Positions 1-9,597 of a DNA stretch of 64,000 bases are shown here, in pieces; within the stretch, counting starts at the first letter, position 1; each line of letters begins with the position of its first letter. The stretch is from Spirochaetaceae bacterium. GTDB lineage: Bacteria > Spirochaetota > Spirochaetia > Treponematales > Rectinemataceae. The DNA is taken from NCBI GenBank assembly GCA_026418115.1, contig JAOABY010000004.1:1-64000 (forward strand), given 5' to 3'. Below the pieces are notes generated by a model that saw nothing but the letters and a program-made list of their open reading frames with translations, was not told where the DNA came from and ran no database searches. The position numbers and the translations under genes are program-made.

Positions 1-2
1 AC

Positions 3-503
3 CCAGCACTCTCCGAAGGGCTGCCCGCGTTCCTCACTATCAACGGCGGTATCAATTCTGGTTTCATGATTGTCCAGTACAGCGCCGCCAGCCTCGTATC
101 GGAGAACAAGATTCTGGCTCACCCTGCCAGCGTGGATTCTATTCCTTCGAGCGCAAATCAGGAAGACCATGTTTCCATGGGCACTATCGCGGCTCGCAAA
201 GCACGATCAATTCTCGACCACAGCCGCAGGGTTGTGGCGATGGAACTCATGGCCGCCTGCCAGGCCTTGGATCTGCGGGCCATCCAGATGGGACTTTCTT
301 CCATAGAAGAATCGCTCTCGCCGGCAACGCGCCCCATCTACCGCATGCTCAGAGCTGTCATTCAGTTCACCGATCGAGACCGGGTCATGTATCCCGACAT
401 CGATGCGACTGTCACACTTCTCGCCAGCGGAACCGTGCCTGCCAGCATCGAATGTTGGAGCTGGAATCCCGTACCGATTGCTCCTTGCGAAGACATGGAA
501 TAG
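3..503 (+). CDS. hutH: histidine ammonia-lyase, C-terminal part (5' end outside window)
   Basis: The open frame continues to the window edge: PALSEGLPAFLTINGGINSGFMIVQYSAASLVSENKILAHPASVDSIPSSANQEDHVSMGTIAARKA, a typical HutH C-terminal core. Confidence 0.95.
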   Translation, partial: PALSEGLPAFLTINGGINSGFMIVQYSAASLVSENKILAHPASVDSIPSSANQEDHVSMGTIAARKARSILDHSRRVVAMELMAACQALDLRAIQMGLSSIEESLSPATRPIYRMLRAVIQFTDRDRVMYPDIDATVTLLASGTVPASIECWSWNPVPIAPCEDME

Positions 504-537
504 AATTCGGGCAACATAATCCCCGGAGGAGAATCCC

Positions 538-3500
538 ATGGTTACCAAGAGGGATCACGGCATTAAACTGGATCGAACTTCGCCACAGGAACGTGCGCGG
601 CTCATTTCATACATCAACATCAAGCTCAAGAGCCTCGGGCTGCCGGTCTATTCCAAAGAAGGAACAGGCTTTGTCCAGCTCGCCTCGGACATGCTGGAAA
701 GCTTTCGTCAGAAAAACCGCCTCCTGCCTCGCATCCTCCCCCCTGCTGATCAGCGTATCCAGAATTTCATCGATCGCTATCTGGCGGATCTGGGCTTGGC
801 GAGAAACCCGCAGCTTCCGGCCAATACCCTCGTCCTCGACCGCTATGGCATGGCACGCGAGCTTTCATTGCCACCCGATGGTCACAAGCATGTGTCGCCG
901 ACGCTCACCTCCTACCGCGTCCGGAACGGCGTCCTCCACAATCCGACCAACGATCGACGCACTACAGAAGGCGTCTTTCATATTGCTGAGGGAGGGCTCC
1001 CCATTCCCTTGGACAAAAAAGCCGTCCCAAAACTCGCGTTCGCCCGCATGCTCGAAGCGGCGCTGAACCCTCCGCCCGAGCTGCTCGAATTGCCCTTCAC
1101 CGCCCGCGAAACCGAAAAAGCCCGCACCTTCCTCTCGGTGCTGCTGCGGCCAATCGTACGCCCCGAAGTCCCCGGCTATTGCGAAGAGCGCTCCATGGAG
1201 GTTCGCTTCTTTGCGCCTGGTTCCCTCGCCGCCAATGTCGATTTCGTCGAAAGCATTTTCGGTAATTCGGGCGACCCCTTCATACCAGAAAACGATGCTT
1301 CTATCGATCCGGTACACTGGACCGGCACTACCGGCTGTATCATTCTCGCAACGCACCTAGTGAGTCTTACAAAGAAAGAACTTGGTTTGCCGCACTACGA
1401 ACAGGCCACCGAGCGCCAGCGCCGCGATGGCATGTGCTGGAAAGATCCTACTGAGCTGTATAACGACGGCAAGCCATTCAAACTATGCGCCCGCGATGCC
1501 TCGGGTGTCATCCTGACCATCATTGCCGACAACTATTTCGGTTACTCTAAGAAGGAAATAAAATCCCACATCTCCTACTCCGCCAATTTGCTTGGGCTGG
1601 TGGAGGAGGAGCACGCCGGCGGCGCGCTCGTGTTTCCGTCGTACAATCTCGGTACGCGCTTCGTACCCGACACCAACCTTCGCTCGCGCGGCCATAGCAT
1701 TCAGGATGTCTACACACTCATGCGCGGACGAATCGAAATGAAACCAGAAGGATACGGTGTGGACCTGACTTTTCCGAATATCATCTATTTGCCGGAGGAT
1801 GCTACCATTTCTCTGGAAGATCAGATGGCCCACTGGATCATCGATGGTCGTCAGGAGTCGCTCCGAGTACTCCCTGATTACATATACATTCATCCAACAG
1901 GCTATCGGGTGCAGATGGAACGACACCCGGTCACAGGCGCTTGGCGCCTCATCGGAACATCCGCTGAACCCCTCCTATGCCATAAACCCTGCACCGTCTC
2001 GGGCGGCGGCAAGTCGGAAATCGCGAAATCCATTCATGACGCCATTACCTACATGCCCATTATCATCGCTGATTTTAAAAAAGACATGGAAGCGGTCAGG
2101 GAAATCATTGAAAAGGACTATGGCAACCGCTTCCGCGATGAGTCCGAGAATCACGGCAAGGACGCCCGCCCCGTGCTCTCGCCCCGTCGGTCTCTCGGCT
2201 CAGTGATCAAATTGCTCTCACCCTCTCCTGCCTACAATGACGATTACAACGAGTGGCTCCGAAGCATACCGGAGCGGATTAAAAGCCTTGTATTTCTGGT
2301 CAAGCGCTTTTACCAACCCGACTGGGGCGACGACTGGATGTCGCACTTTTCTGTCGATGCGGTCAACGGCACTACAGGCAATATCCTTAAGTTTGAGGGC
2401 AGACCAGTCATGGGGGCCTATCTGCGTGTCGGCAAGAACGGAAGCGGCATGAACCGCTTCTTCAAGCTGCGACAGGACTTCATGCCTGCCGTGAAACTCC
2501 AGTGGGAGGATGATATTTCGGCTTCCATCATCGTCCCGACAAACCAGCTTGAAGACCTACCGGACTGGACCAGGCATCATCCAAGCCTCAAATTCGCCAA
2601 GAACTGCGAGGCACGTTTCTTCCAGCGCCCGGATGACGCCATCATTCGAGGCTACGACAAGCAGACCGAAAAGGACCTTGCGCGTCAGGACAACTTCATC
2701 TCGAACTTTGAACCGCTCACAAGAGCGGACGCTTCCCGCATCATCGAAAATACCATCCAGTTCTCGGAATACACCGAGCCGATGCGCAAATTCATTGAGG
2801 AAGCAGAAAAGGACCCGAATTTCGAGTACTTTGTCGTTTCCAGCCAGTTCCGCCTGGTAGACGGCCAGCCTTCAAAGAATCCGCGTTACCTCCAGCTCGA
2901 CCCGACCTATGTGGATCCGCTCAAGCGTTACCTTGCGGAAATAGGGCCGAGGCTCTACCGGCGCATACCTGCGGACAAGCCCCTTCTCCAGCCTGTTGGA
3001 GCCGTCCTGCCCGGTCGCCGCAACAATCCGGCCGACAGGAAAGGCGGCATACGACCTCTTGCAGTCTATGGCCCCATCCACTATCAGGAGCTTCCTGAGC
3101 TCTTCATGGATTTTGTCTGCTCGCTCACCGGCAAGAGCCCATCCACTACAGGCGCTGGCAGCGAGGGAGCGCTCACCAAGGGTCCCTTCAACCCCCTGGT
3201 TCCGACAAGCGATCTCAACAATGCCCTCCTCGCCTTCATTCTCACCGGTTACTCGGGCTTCACCTCTGCCGCCGGCCATATAGGCCAGAAATACAAGGTA
3301 GACCATGACATTTCGCTCCTCATCCCCGAACTGTGGGCGCGTCTGATTCCGGAAGAACGCGATCCCGAATTCCTGAAGAGCCATGGCTATCTTGAACAGG
3401 TACAGGATTTCGAGTACCAGGGCAGGCTCATTCCTGCCTCAAGGCTCGGCTGGCGCATCACACCGCTCTTTGCTGCCACCTACCTGGGGCGCCTCTTCGA

Positions 3501-4005
3501 TACGCCTTCAGTTGTCTTCCCTGAGGACATGCTCAGGCCGGAGCTCCAGAATATGGAAGAATTCGTTGACGGAATTGAGAATATCGCAACAGCAATGGAG
3601 AAATCCGCCAAGGCCTACTTTGAGGACGGTTCCTATGAGGCTGCGATTCCGCCGCTCAAAGCAGTACTCTCCGTGATGGCATTCGGACACTACGAAGGCA
3701 AGTCGATCCACGATCCCGAAGTGCGTCGCCTGTTCGACCGCGACACGGTGCTCGCCTCGGACTGGTACCGCGAACGGCTGGAGCGCTACCGTGAGCACGA
3801 GGTAGCCTATATCGAGTCATCGATTGCCTATCTCCGCCGATTCCTCGCAGAGCGTGCCGAACCAGGCAGTCTTACCGAGCGGCGCGTGCAGTCGGAACTC
3901 GCCAGTGCCCACAAGAGGCTCGAGCAACTGCTCGCCCCCCGCTACCTGGAGAGAATCTGGGGCACTATCGGTCTCGATGCCTTGTACAAAGGCAAGCAGG
4001 CATGA
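538..4005 (+). CDS. large uncharacterised protein (1155 aa); candidate PPi-type phosphoenolpyruvate carboxykinase
   Basis: Long ORF with RBS ggagga 34 bp after hutH. Size (~130 kDa) and motifs such as MCWKDPTELYNDGKPF, IADNYFGYSKKEIKSHISYSANLLGLVEEEHAGGA, CTVSGGGKSEIAKSI recall the PPi-PEPCK family. The family call is from memory and was not searched. Confidence 0.5.
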   Translation: MVTKRDHGIKLDRTSPQERARLISYINIKLKSLGLPVYSKEGTGFVQLASDMLESFRQKNRLLPRILPPADQRIQNFIDRYLADLGLARNPQLPANTLVLDRYGMARELSLPPDGHKHVSPTLTSYRVRNGVLHNPTNDRRTTEGVFHIAEGGLPIPLDKKAVPKLAFARMLEAALNPPPELLELPFTARETEKARTFLSVLLRPIVRPEVPGYCEERSMEVRFFAPGSLAANVDFVESIFGNSGDPFIPENDASIDPVHWTGTTGCIILATHLVSLTKKELGLPHYEQATERQRRDGMCWKDPTELYNDGKPFKLCARDASGVILTIIADNYFGYSKKEIKSHISYSANLLGLVEEEHAGGALVFPSYNLGTRFVPDTNLRSRGHSIQDVYTLMRGRIEMKPEGYGVDLTFPNIIYLPEDATISLEDQMAHWIIDGRQESLRVLPDYIYIHPTGYRVQMERHPVTGAWRLIGTSAEPLLCHKPCTVSGGGKSEIAKSIHDAITYMPIIIADFKKDMEAVREIIEKDYGNRFRDESENHGKDARPVLSPRRSLGSVIKLLSPSPAYNDDYNEWLRSIPERIKSLVFLVKRFYQPDWGDDWMSHFSVDAVNGTTGNILKFEGRPVMGAYLRVGKNGSGMNRFFKLRQDFMPAVKLQWEDDISASIIVPTNQLEDLPDWTRHHPSLKFAKNCEARFFQRPDDAIIRGYDKQTEKDLARQDNFISNFEPLTRADASRIIENTIQFSEYTEPMRKFIEEAEKDPNFEYFVVSSQFRLVDGQPSKNPRYLQLDPTYVDPLKRYLAEIGPRLYRRIPADKPLLQPVGAVLPGRRNNPADRKGGIRPLAVYGPIHYQELPELFMDFVCSLTGKSPSTTGAGSEGALTKGPFNPLVPTSDLNNALLAFILTGYSGFTSAAGHIGQKYKVDHDISLLIPELWARLIPEERDPEFLKSHGYLEQVQDFEYQGRLIPASRLGWRITPLFAATYLGRLFDTPSVVFPEDMLRPELQNMEEFVDGIENIATAMEKSAKAYFEDGSYEAAIPPLKAVLSVMAFGHYEGKSIHDPEVRRLFDRDTVLASDWYRERLERYREHEVAYIESSIAYLRRFLAERAEPGSLTERRVQSELASAHKRLEQLLAPRYLERIWGTIGLDALYKGKQA

Positions 4006-4030
4006 GGGCAGTCAGCAGAGAGAGGTGCGC

Positions 4031-5317
4031 ATGACCACGACCATGTTTATCCACAATATTTCCCAGCTCTGGACCCCTCAGGGCTTCCAGGCCAGCAGGG
4101 GAGCAGCAATGCGTGAGGTGCGGAAGATCACTAATGCCTGCATCCTGGTGCGCAATGGCGCACTTGCATGGGTCGGCTCAATGGACGAACTCAGCCAGGC
4201 CCATCAGGCCCCTGCGCACCCTCTGCACGCCATTGCATCCGAGGCTTTTGCAGCACCTGCCTTTGATGCTGCCGGCCGGTGCTGCGTGCCGGGCTTTGTG
4301 GACAGCCACACCCACTTCGTATTCGCTGGATGGAGAGAGGATGAATTCTTCTGGAGAGCCGAAGGCCTTCCCTACATGGAACTCCACCGGCGTGGCGGTG
4401 GCATACAGAACAGTGTACGCGCTACCCGCGCTGCCTCCGAAGAGGAACTCGTCGAACTTGGACGCAAACGTATCAGGACCATGCTTGCCCATGGCATCAC
4501 CACGGCAGAGTGCAAGTCAGGCTATGGCCTCGACCGCGACACCGAGCTTCGCCAGCTTCGCGCCATCAGGAAGCTGGCAGAGGAAGAGCCTGTTACCATC
4601 GTTCCGACTTTTCTGGGTGCACATTCCATTCCGCCGGAATTTGCCGGAAGACCGCGAGCCTACCTCGAATTTCTGGCAGCGGAGGTGCTGCCAGCAGTAC
4701 GGGCAGAAGGTCTTGCCCGCTTCGTTGACATTTTCTGCGAAAAAGGGGTCTTTGAGCTCGAGGATACGCGCTGGTATCTCGAACAGGCAAAGGCAATGGG
4801 TTTTGCGCTCAAACTGCATGCTGACGAAATAGCACCGTTGGGCGGTGCCGGTCTGGCAGCGTCACTGGGCGCAGTGAGCGCCGACCACCTGCTGAAAGCT
4901 TCTGATGAGGATATTGCTGCCATGGCGGCAGCAGGGACAATCGCAGGCCTTCTGCCACTCACCGCCTTCAGCCTGCGAGAACCCTACGCCAGAGCGCGAG
5001 CCTTCCTCGACGCTGGCTGTGCAGTAGCCCTGGCCAGCGATCTCAACCCCGGTTCCTGCTACAGCCAATCCGTACCGCTGATTTTCGCGCTGGCAGTGCT
5101 GTATCTGGGCATGGGAATAGAAGAGGCATTGACTGCACTCACACTCAATGGTGCTGCATCACTAGGCCTTGCGGATCGGGTCGGTACGCTCGAGCCTGGC
5201 AAGTACGCTGATTTCGTGCTCCTGGACGCACCATCTCCGGGCCATCTGGCATACCATGTTGGCATGAATCTTGTTTCCTCTGTATGGAAACAGGGCTGCA
5301 TGGTGTGGCATGCATGA
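4031..5317 (+). CDS. hutI: imidazolonepropionase
   Basis: Amidohydrolase motifs VPGFVDSHTHFVFAGWREDEF, KSGYGLDRDTELRQL, KLHADEIAPLGGAGLAASLGAVSADHL, ASDLNPGSCYSQS. Start chosen at the ATG after agagaggtgcgc. Confidence 0.95.
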   Translation: MTTTMFIHNISQLWTPQGFQASRGAAMREVRKITNACILVRNGALAWVGSMDELSQAHQAPAHPLHAIASEAFAAPAFDAAGRCCVPGFVDSHTHFVFAGWREDEFFWRAEGLPYMELHRRGGGIQNSVRATRAASEEELVELGRKRIRTMLAHGITTAECKSGYGLDRDTELRQLRAIRKLAEEEPVTIVPTFLGAHSIPPEFAGRPRAYLEFLAAEVLPAVRAEGLARFVDIFCEKGVFELEDTRWYLEQAKAMGFALKLHADEIAPLGGAGLAASLGAVSADHLLKASDEDIAAMAAAGTIAGLLPLTAFSLREPYARARAFLDAGCAVALASDLNPGSCYSQSVPLIFALAVLYLGMGIEEALTALTLNGAASLGLADRVGTLEPGKYADFVLLDAPSPGHLAYHVGMNLVSSVWKQGCMVWHA

Positions 5318-5321
5318 GCAT

Positions 5322-6239
5322 TCACATCGCACGTGCCCGTCGTGCCAGCATCACCCGCGAGCCTGAATAGATCAGCACCGCGCAGAGCACGCCGGCGAAG
5401 GCAATCTGTATTGCCGTACCCGGCTGCTCATGGTAGACCAGCAAACCCAGCAGAAGCTGGGAAGTGGGTGAAACATACTGGATGAATCCCATGAGCTGCA
5501 GGCTGATGCTGGTGGCGGCCGCACTGAACAGAAAAAGCGGAATCGCCGTTACGATGCCGCCCATGGCCAGCAGTACCGTCTTGAACATTCCTACCGTACC
5601 GAACGCTCCCTGCCCTGCAATATGCTGGGCAAGCAGGTACGCCAGCGCCACAGGTGCTGCTGCGAGCGTCTCGAGTGCAAGCCCAAGTACGGGATCCAGG
5701 CCAAGCGCCTTTTTTGATGCTCCATACAGGGCAAAGGTAATGGCCAGCAGGAGAGAGAGTACAGGCACCCGTCCATAGAGAAGGCCAGCAGCCACGATGC
5801 CCACTGTGGCTACACCTACCGCCGCTCTGGTCCAGTTATCTACATGTTCCCTGAAAATCCATGCGCCCAGCGCGACCGACATCAGCGGGTTGATGTAGTA
5901 GCCCAGCGCTGATTCCACCACCCTGCCGGCGGTGATCGCATAGATATAGAGCCCCCAGTTGGCTGTCACCATGCCTGCTGCAGCAAGCACGAGGAGAAGC
6001 TGGCGCCTGTTCGCGAAGATGGTGCGAAGTTCACCCAGCCGCCTTCCAAAAGCAAGCACCAGAAGGCAGAAAAGACTTGCCCAGACCACACGATGAGCCA
6101 GAGTCTGCAAAGGATCGATGCCGCTGAGCATTTTCCAGTAGAGAGGAAACACTCCCCACATGCCATAGGCACCAAATGCTGCGAGTATGCCAAGTCGTCT
6201 GCCGTATTTGCTTGAAGTGCTGTTCTGGAATTGTGTCAT
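5322..6239 (-). CDS. rarD: RarD-type EamA/DMT family transporter
   Basis: GILAAFGAYGMWGVFPLYWKMLSGIDPLQTLAHRVVWA and QLMGFIQYVSPTSQLLLGLLVYHEQP are typical RarD motifs. Start trimmed to MTQFQNS. Confidence 0.88.
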   Translation of the reverse strand: MTQFQNSTSSKYGRRLGILAAFGAYGMWGVFPLYWKMLSGIDPLQTLAHRVVWASLFCLLVLAFGRRLGELRTIFANRRQLLLVLAAAGMVTANWGLYIYAITAGRVVESALGYYINPLMSVALGAWIFREHVDNWTRAAVGVATVGIVAAGLLYGRVPVLSLLLAITFALYGASKKALGLDPVLGLALETLAAAPVALAYLLAQHIAGQGAFGTVGMFKTVLLAMGGIVTAIPLFLFSAAATSISLQLMGFIQYVSPTSQLLLGLLVYHEQPGTAIQIAFAGVLCAVLIYSGSRVMLARRARAM

Positions 6240-6291
6240 GATGATTCCGCAGGCTCCATGATGCCATGAATCAGCCAAACCGGCAAGACCT

Positions 6292-6308
6292 GTTTCAAAT
6301 TTTGAAAC
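6292..6308. promoter_or_regulatory. perfect inverted repeat GTTTCAAA-T-TTTGAAAC in the divergent rarD/livJ intergenic region (candidate operator)
   Basis: 8-bp arms around one central base, located between two divergently transcribed genes. Confidence 0.45.
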
Positions 6309-6468
6309 TCATGGCATACTATGTAATCCTGTTCAAAAACCAGAATGACTTTTCTTTTCATATACGGTTGTACATCTATTGACTAAGGGCAGCGGCCCTG
6401 TTTCTATTGGAAAGTACAATATCGGGAATTTTCTATCATTCCCGAAGCGTACACCATAAGGAGGCTGT

Positions 6469-7581
6469 ATGAAGAAAAGCATTCTGGTTCTGGCATTGCT
6501 CGCCTGCGTGTCACTCGTATTCGCACAGGACATCAAGATTGGCGGCATCGGACCTGTCACCGGTGAAGCAGCGACCTTCGGTATCTCCACCAAGAACGGC
6601 ATGATGATGGCAGTCGAGGAATGGAATGCCAAGGGCGGAGTATTCGGCGGCAGAAAAGTCAAGCTTATCTTTGAAGACGACAAAGGCGATCCCGCAGAAG
6701 GCGCCACTGTGTACACCAAGCTCATCCAGCAGGATGGTGTTGTTGCCATAGTAGGAACGGTCATGTCGAAGGTCACCCTGGCTGGTGCACCGATCTGCCA
6801 GGCGAACGGCATCCCCATGATCAGCCCCACCTCTACCAATGAGAAGGTTACCCTTGTAGGCGACTACATCTTCCGCGCATGCTTCATCGACCCCTTCCAG
6901 GGAACGGTAGGCGCGAACTTTGCCTACAATGATCTCAAGGCCAGGGCAGCGGCTGCGATTTTTGACCTCGGCAATGACTATACCAAGGGACTTGCCGAAA
7001 ACTTCAAGAAGCAGTTTGAGAAGCTTGGCGGCAAGGTCGTAGCATTCGAAGGTCATCCTTCCGGCGCTACGGATTTCAAGGCACAGCTGACCAAAATCCT
7101 CCAGGCCAAGCCTGATGTCATCTACATCCCCGACTACTACAACGATGTCGGTCTCATCGCCAAGCAGGTTCGCGAACTTGGCTTCAAGGGTCCTCTCGTT
7201 GGCGGTGACGGATGGGATTCCCCCGACCTGGTCAAGATTGGCGGAACGGCAGTAGAGAATGGATTCTTCACGAACCACTACTCCTCGGAGGATACCCGCC
7301 CCATCGTGCAGGACTTCGTCAAGAAATATAAGGCAAAATATGGAGCCGAACCTGATGCGCTTGCGGCACTCGCCTACGATGCCATGTACATCATGCTCGA
7401 TGCGATCCGCAGAGCCGGCACCACCAAGGGAAGCGCCATTCGTGACGCTCTCAAGACCACCGACCTCAATGTGGTTTCCGGCCGCGTGAAGTTCGATGAA
7501 AACCGCAACCCCATCAAGTCCGCGGTCATCATCGAGATCAAGAACGGCAAGCCGGTATACCGGACCACGGTGAATCCGTGA
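6469..7581 (+). CDS. livJ: branched-chain amino acid ABC transporter substrate-binding protein (Leu/Ile/Val-binding family)
   Basis: Signal peptide, then IKIGGIGPVTGEAATFG, NGIPMISPTSTN, GGDGWDSPDL. RBS aaggagg. Followed by livHMGF. Confidence 0.93.
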   Translation: MKKSILVLALLACVSLVFAQDIKIGGIGPVTGEAATFGISTKNGMMMAVEEWNAKGGVFGGRKVKLIFEDDKGDPAEGATVYTKLIQQDGVVAIVGTVMSKVTLAGAPICQANGIPMISPTSTNEKVTLVGDYIFRACFIDPFQGTVGANFAYNDLKARAAAAIFDLGNDYTKGLAENFKKQFEKLGGKVVAFEGHPSGATDFKAQLTKILQAKPDVIYIPDYYNDVGLIAKQVRELGFKGPLVGGDGWDSPDLVKIGGTAVENGFFTNHYSSEDTRPIVQDFVKKYKAKYGAEPDALAALAYDAMYIMLDAIRRAGTTKGSAIRDALKTTDLNVVSGRVKFDENRNPIKSAVIIEIKNGKPVYRTTVNP

Positions 7582-7597
7582 TGTCATGAGCATGAAG

Positions 7598-7621
7598 GAG
7601 GGCTGCCCCCGCGGGTGGCCC
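7598..7621 (+). terminator. intercistronic stem-loop between livJ and livH (attenuator or 3'-end stabiliser)
   Basis: AGGGCTGCCC-CCGC-GGGTGGCCCT, 10-bp stem with two G-U pairs, followed by a weak T-rich tail. Confidence 0.6.
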
Positions 7622-7682
7622 TTCTTCTGTGCATACGCGCTGCGATGTGGCAGCGAATTCCAGCTCAGCAAGGAATCATCGA

Positions 7683-8594
7683 ATGGGACCGCTCATCAAC
7701 CCCCAGCAGATCATCAATGGATTGCAGCTAGGTTCGATCTATGCGCTGATCGCGCTAGGCTACACCATGGTCTACGGTATCGTGCGCCTTATCAATTTTG
7801 CGCACGGCGATTTCTTCATGATAGGTGCCTATGCCGCGTACGCGGCATTTTTCGCCTTCAATGCCATGGTGGCAGGCAGAACCGGCACACTCGCCTTCAT
7901 CGTGCTTGTCATTGCCATGGCAACCTCGGCTTCCGTAGCATGGCTTGCAAACAAGCTCGCCTATAAACCTTTGCGCTACAAGCCAAAACTCAGCTCTCTG
8001 ATCACCGCTATCGGTGTTTCGATGTTCATCGAGTATTTCTTCTCGGCATTTCCTGCGATTGGAGCGTCATACCGCGCCTTTCCGGAAATCATTCCTCGCC
8101 GGGACATTCATATCGGACCTGCAGTCGTATCCAATCTGGTGCTGATTGACCTTGCAGTGGCGGCGATTCTCATGATCGGTCTTACCTTGCTGGTGCGGCG
8201 GACCACGCTCGGCAAGGCGATGCGGGCAGTCTCCCAGGACAAGGATGCAGCCCGCCTGATGGGCATCGATATAGAAATGGTCATCTCCTTCACCTTCCTG
8301 ATAGGTGGAGCATTCGCGGGTGCAGCCGGTCTTCTCGCAGGCATGACCTATCCCCGTATCTTCCCCTACATGGGCATTCTTCCCGGCCTCAAGGCATTCA
8401 TCGCCGCAGTGCTGGGTGGTATCGGCAACATCCCGGGCGCCATGCTGGGAGCCTATATCATGGGTATCGCAGAAACATTCGCGTCGGCCTACAACTCGCT
8501 GATTGGGGAAGGCATTGCATTTGCGATCCTCATCCTCGTGCTGCTGATCAGGCCTACCGGCCTGCTGGGCGAGAAAATCGCGGACAAGATATAG
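7683..8594 (+). CDS. livH: branched-chain amino acid ABC transporter permease LivH
   Basis: LQLGSIYALIALGYTMVYGIVRLINFAHGDFFMIGAY. Start chosen at MGPLINPQQ. Confidence 0.95.
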   Translation: MGPLINPQQIINGLQLGSIYALIALGYTMVYGIVRLINFAHGDFFMIGAYAAYAAFFAFNAMVAGRTGTLAFIVLVIAMATSASVAWLANKLAYKPLRYKPKLSSLITAIGVSMFIEYFFSAFPAIGASYRAFPEIIPRRDIHIGPAVVSNLVLIDLAVAAILMIGLTLLVRRTTLGKAMRAVSQDKDAARLMGIDIEMVISFTFLIGGAFAGAAGLLAGMTYPRIFPYMGILPGLKAFIAAVLGGIGNIPGAMLGAYIMGIAETFASAYNSLIGEGIAFAILILVLLIRPTGLLGEKIADKI

Positions 8595-8604
8595 GGAGGG
8601 CCGC

Positions 8605-9597
8605 ATGAAACTGCAGAAATTTCCCCGCTTCCTCGCGGTCGTCATACTCTTCTATGCTGTGATCGAGATACTGTTCAAACTGGATGTCGTGAACGGCTAT
8701 CTTCTGCACATCATCAATCTTTCGCTGATCTATGTGATTCTCGCCACCAGCCTCAACCTCATCAACGGCATCACGGGACAGTTCTCGCTGGGACACATGG
8801 GGTTTGCAGGCGTTGGCGCCTATGTCTCGGCAGCACTCTCAACTCTGGTGTTCAAGCTTTCTCCTTCGAAACCGGGTGACATGCTGGTCTTTGTGGGCTG
8901 CATAGTGGCAGGCGGACTCGCTGCAGCAGTGGTTGGCCTCCTGATCGGCTTCCCTTCCCTGCGGCTCAAAGGCGATTATCTGGCAATCGTTACGCTGGGC
9001 TTTGGAGAGATTATCCGCACCGCATTCAACAACCTTGATGTGGTCGGCGGGCCCCGCGGCCTCCTCGGCATTCCGAAGTTCTCGAATTTTACTACCATTA
9101 TTATTGCTTCGGCACTCTCGGTGGTGGTCATTCGCAACCTCATTCAGTCCTCGCACGGAAGAGCGATGCTGAGCATACGGGAAAACGAAGTCGCCGCCGA
9201 ACTGGTAGGCATCGATACGACACGCTACAAAGTGATGGCCTTTACGTTCGGAGCGTTTTTCGCCGGCATTGCTGGCGGTCTTCTGGCCCATCTCATTCAG
9301 CTTGCGCATCCGACACAGTTCGGCTTCATCAAGTCGGTCGAGGTGCTCATCATGATCTATGCCGGTGGCGTGGGCTCCATCACCGGATCCATCCTTGCGG
9401 CATTCGGCCTGACCTTCCTCTCTGAGGGTTTGCGCCTTGGCATACGATCACTTGCCGATGCGACCGGACTCCCCATCGGCGGTGAGTGGCGCATGGTCAT
9501 CTACGCGCTGCTGCTCATTTTCATCATGCTGTTCCGCAATGAAGGCCTCATGGGCACTAAGGAATCAAAAATCATAGAACTGCCGGAGGTCGAGTAA
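8605..9597 (+). CDS. livM: branched-chain amino acid ABC transporter permease LivM
   Basis: LINGITGQFSLGHMGFAGVGAYVSA, KGDYLAIVTLGFGEIIR, GGVGSITGSILAAF. Confidence 0.95.
   Translation: MKLQKFPRFLAVVILFYAVIEILFKLDVVNGYLLHIINLSLIYVILATSLNLINGITGQFSLGHMGFAGVGAYVSAALSTLVFKLSPSKPGDMLVFVGCIVAGGLAAAVVGLLIGFPSLRLKGDYLAIVTLGFGEIIRTAFNNLDVVGGPRGLLGIPKFSNFTTIIIASALSVVVIRNLIQSSHGRAMLSIRENEVAAELVGIDTTRYKVMAFTFGAFFAGIAGGLLAHLIQLAHPTQFGFIKSVEVLIMIYAGGVGSITGSILAAFGLTFLSEGLRLGIRSLADATGLPIGGEWRMVIYALLLIFIMLFRNEGLMGTKESKIIELPEVE

Noticed and set aside
6511-7671. 386-aa minus-strand ORF opposite livJ
   Set aside because: livJ has signal peptide, RBS and family motifs; the antisense frame has no support.
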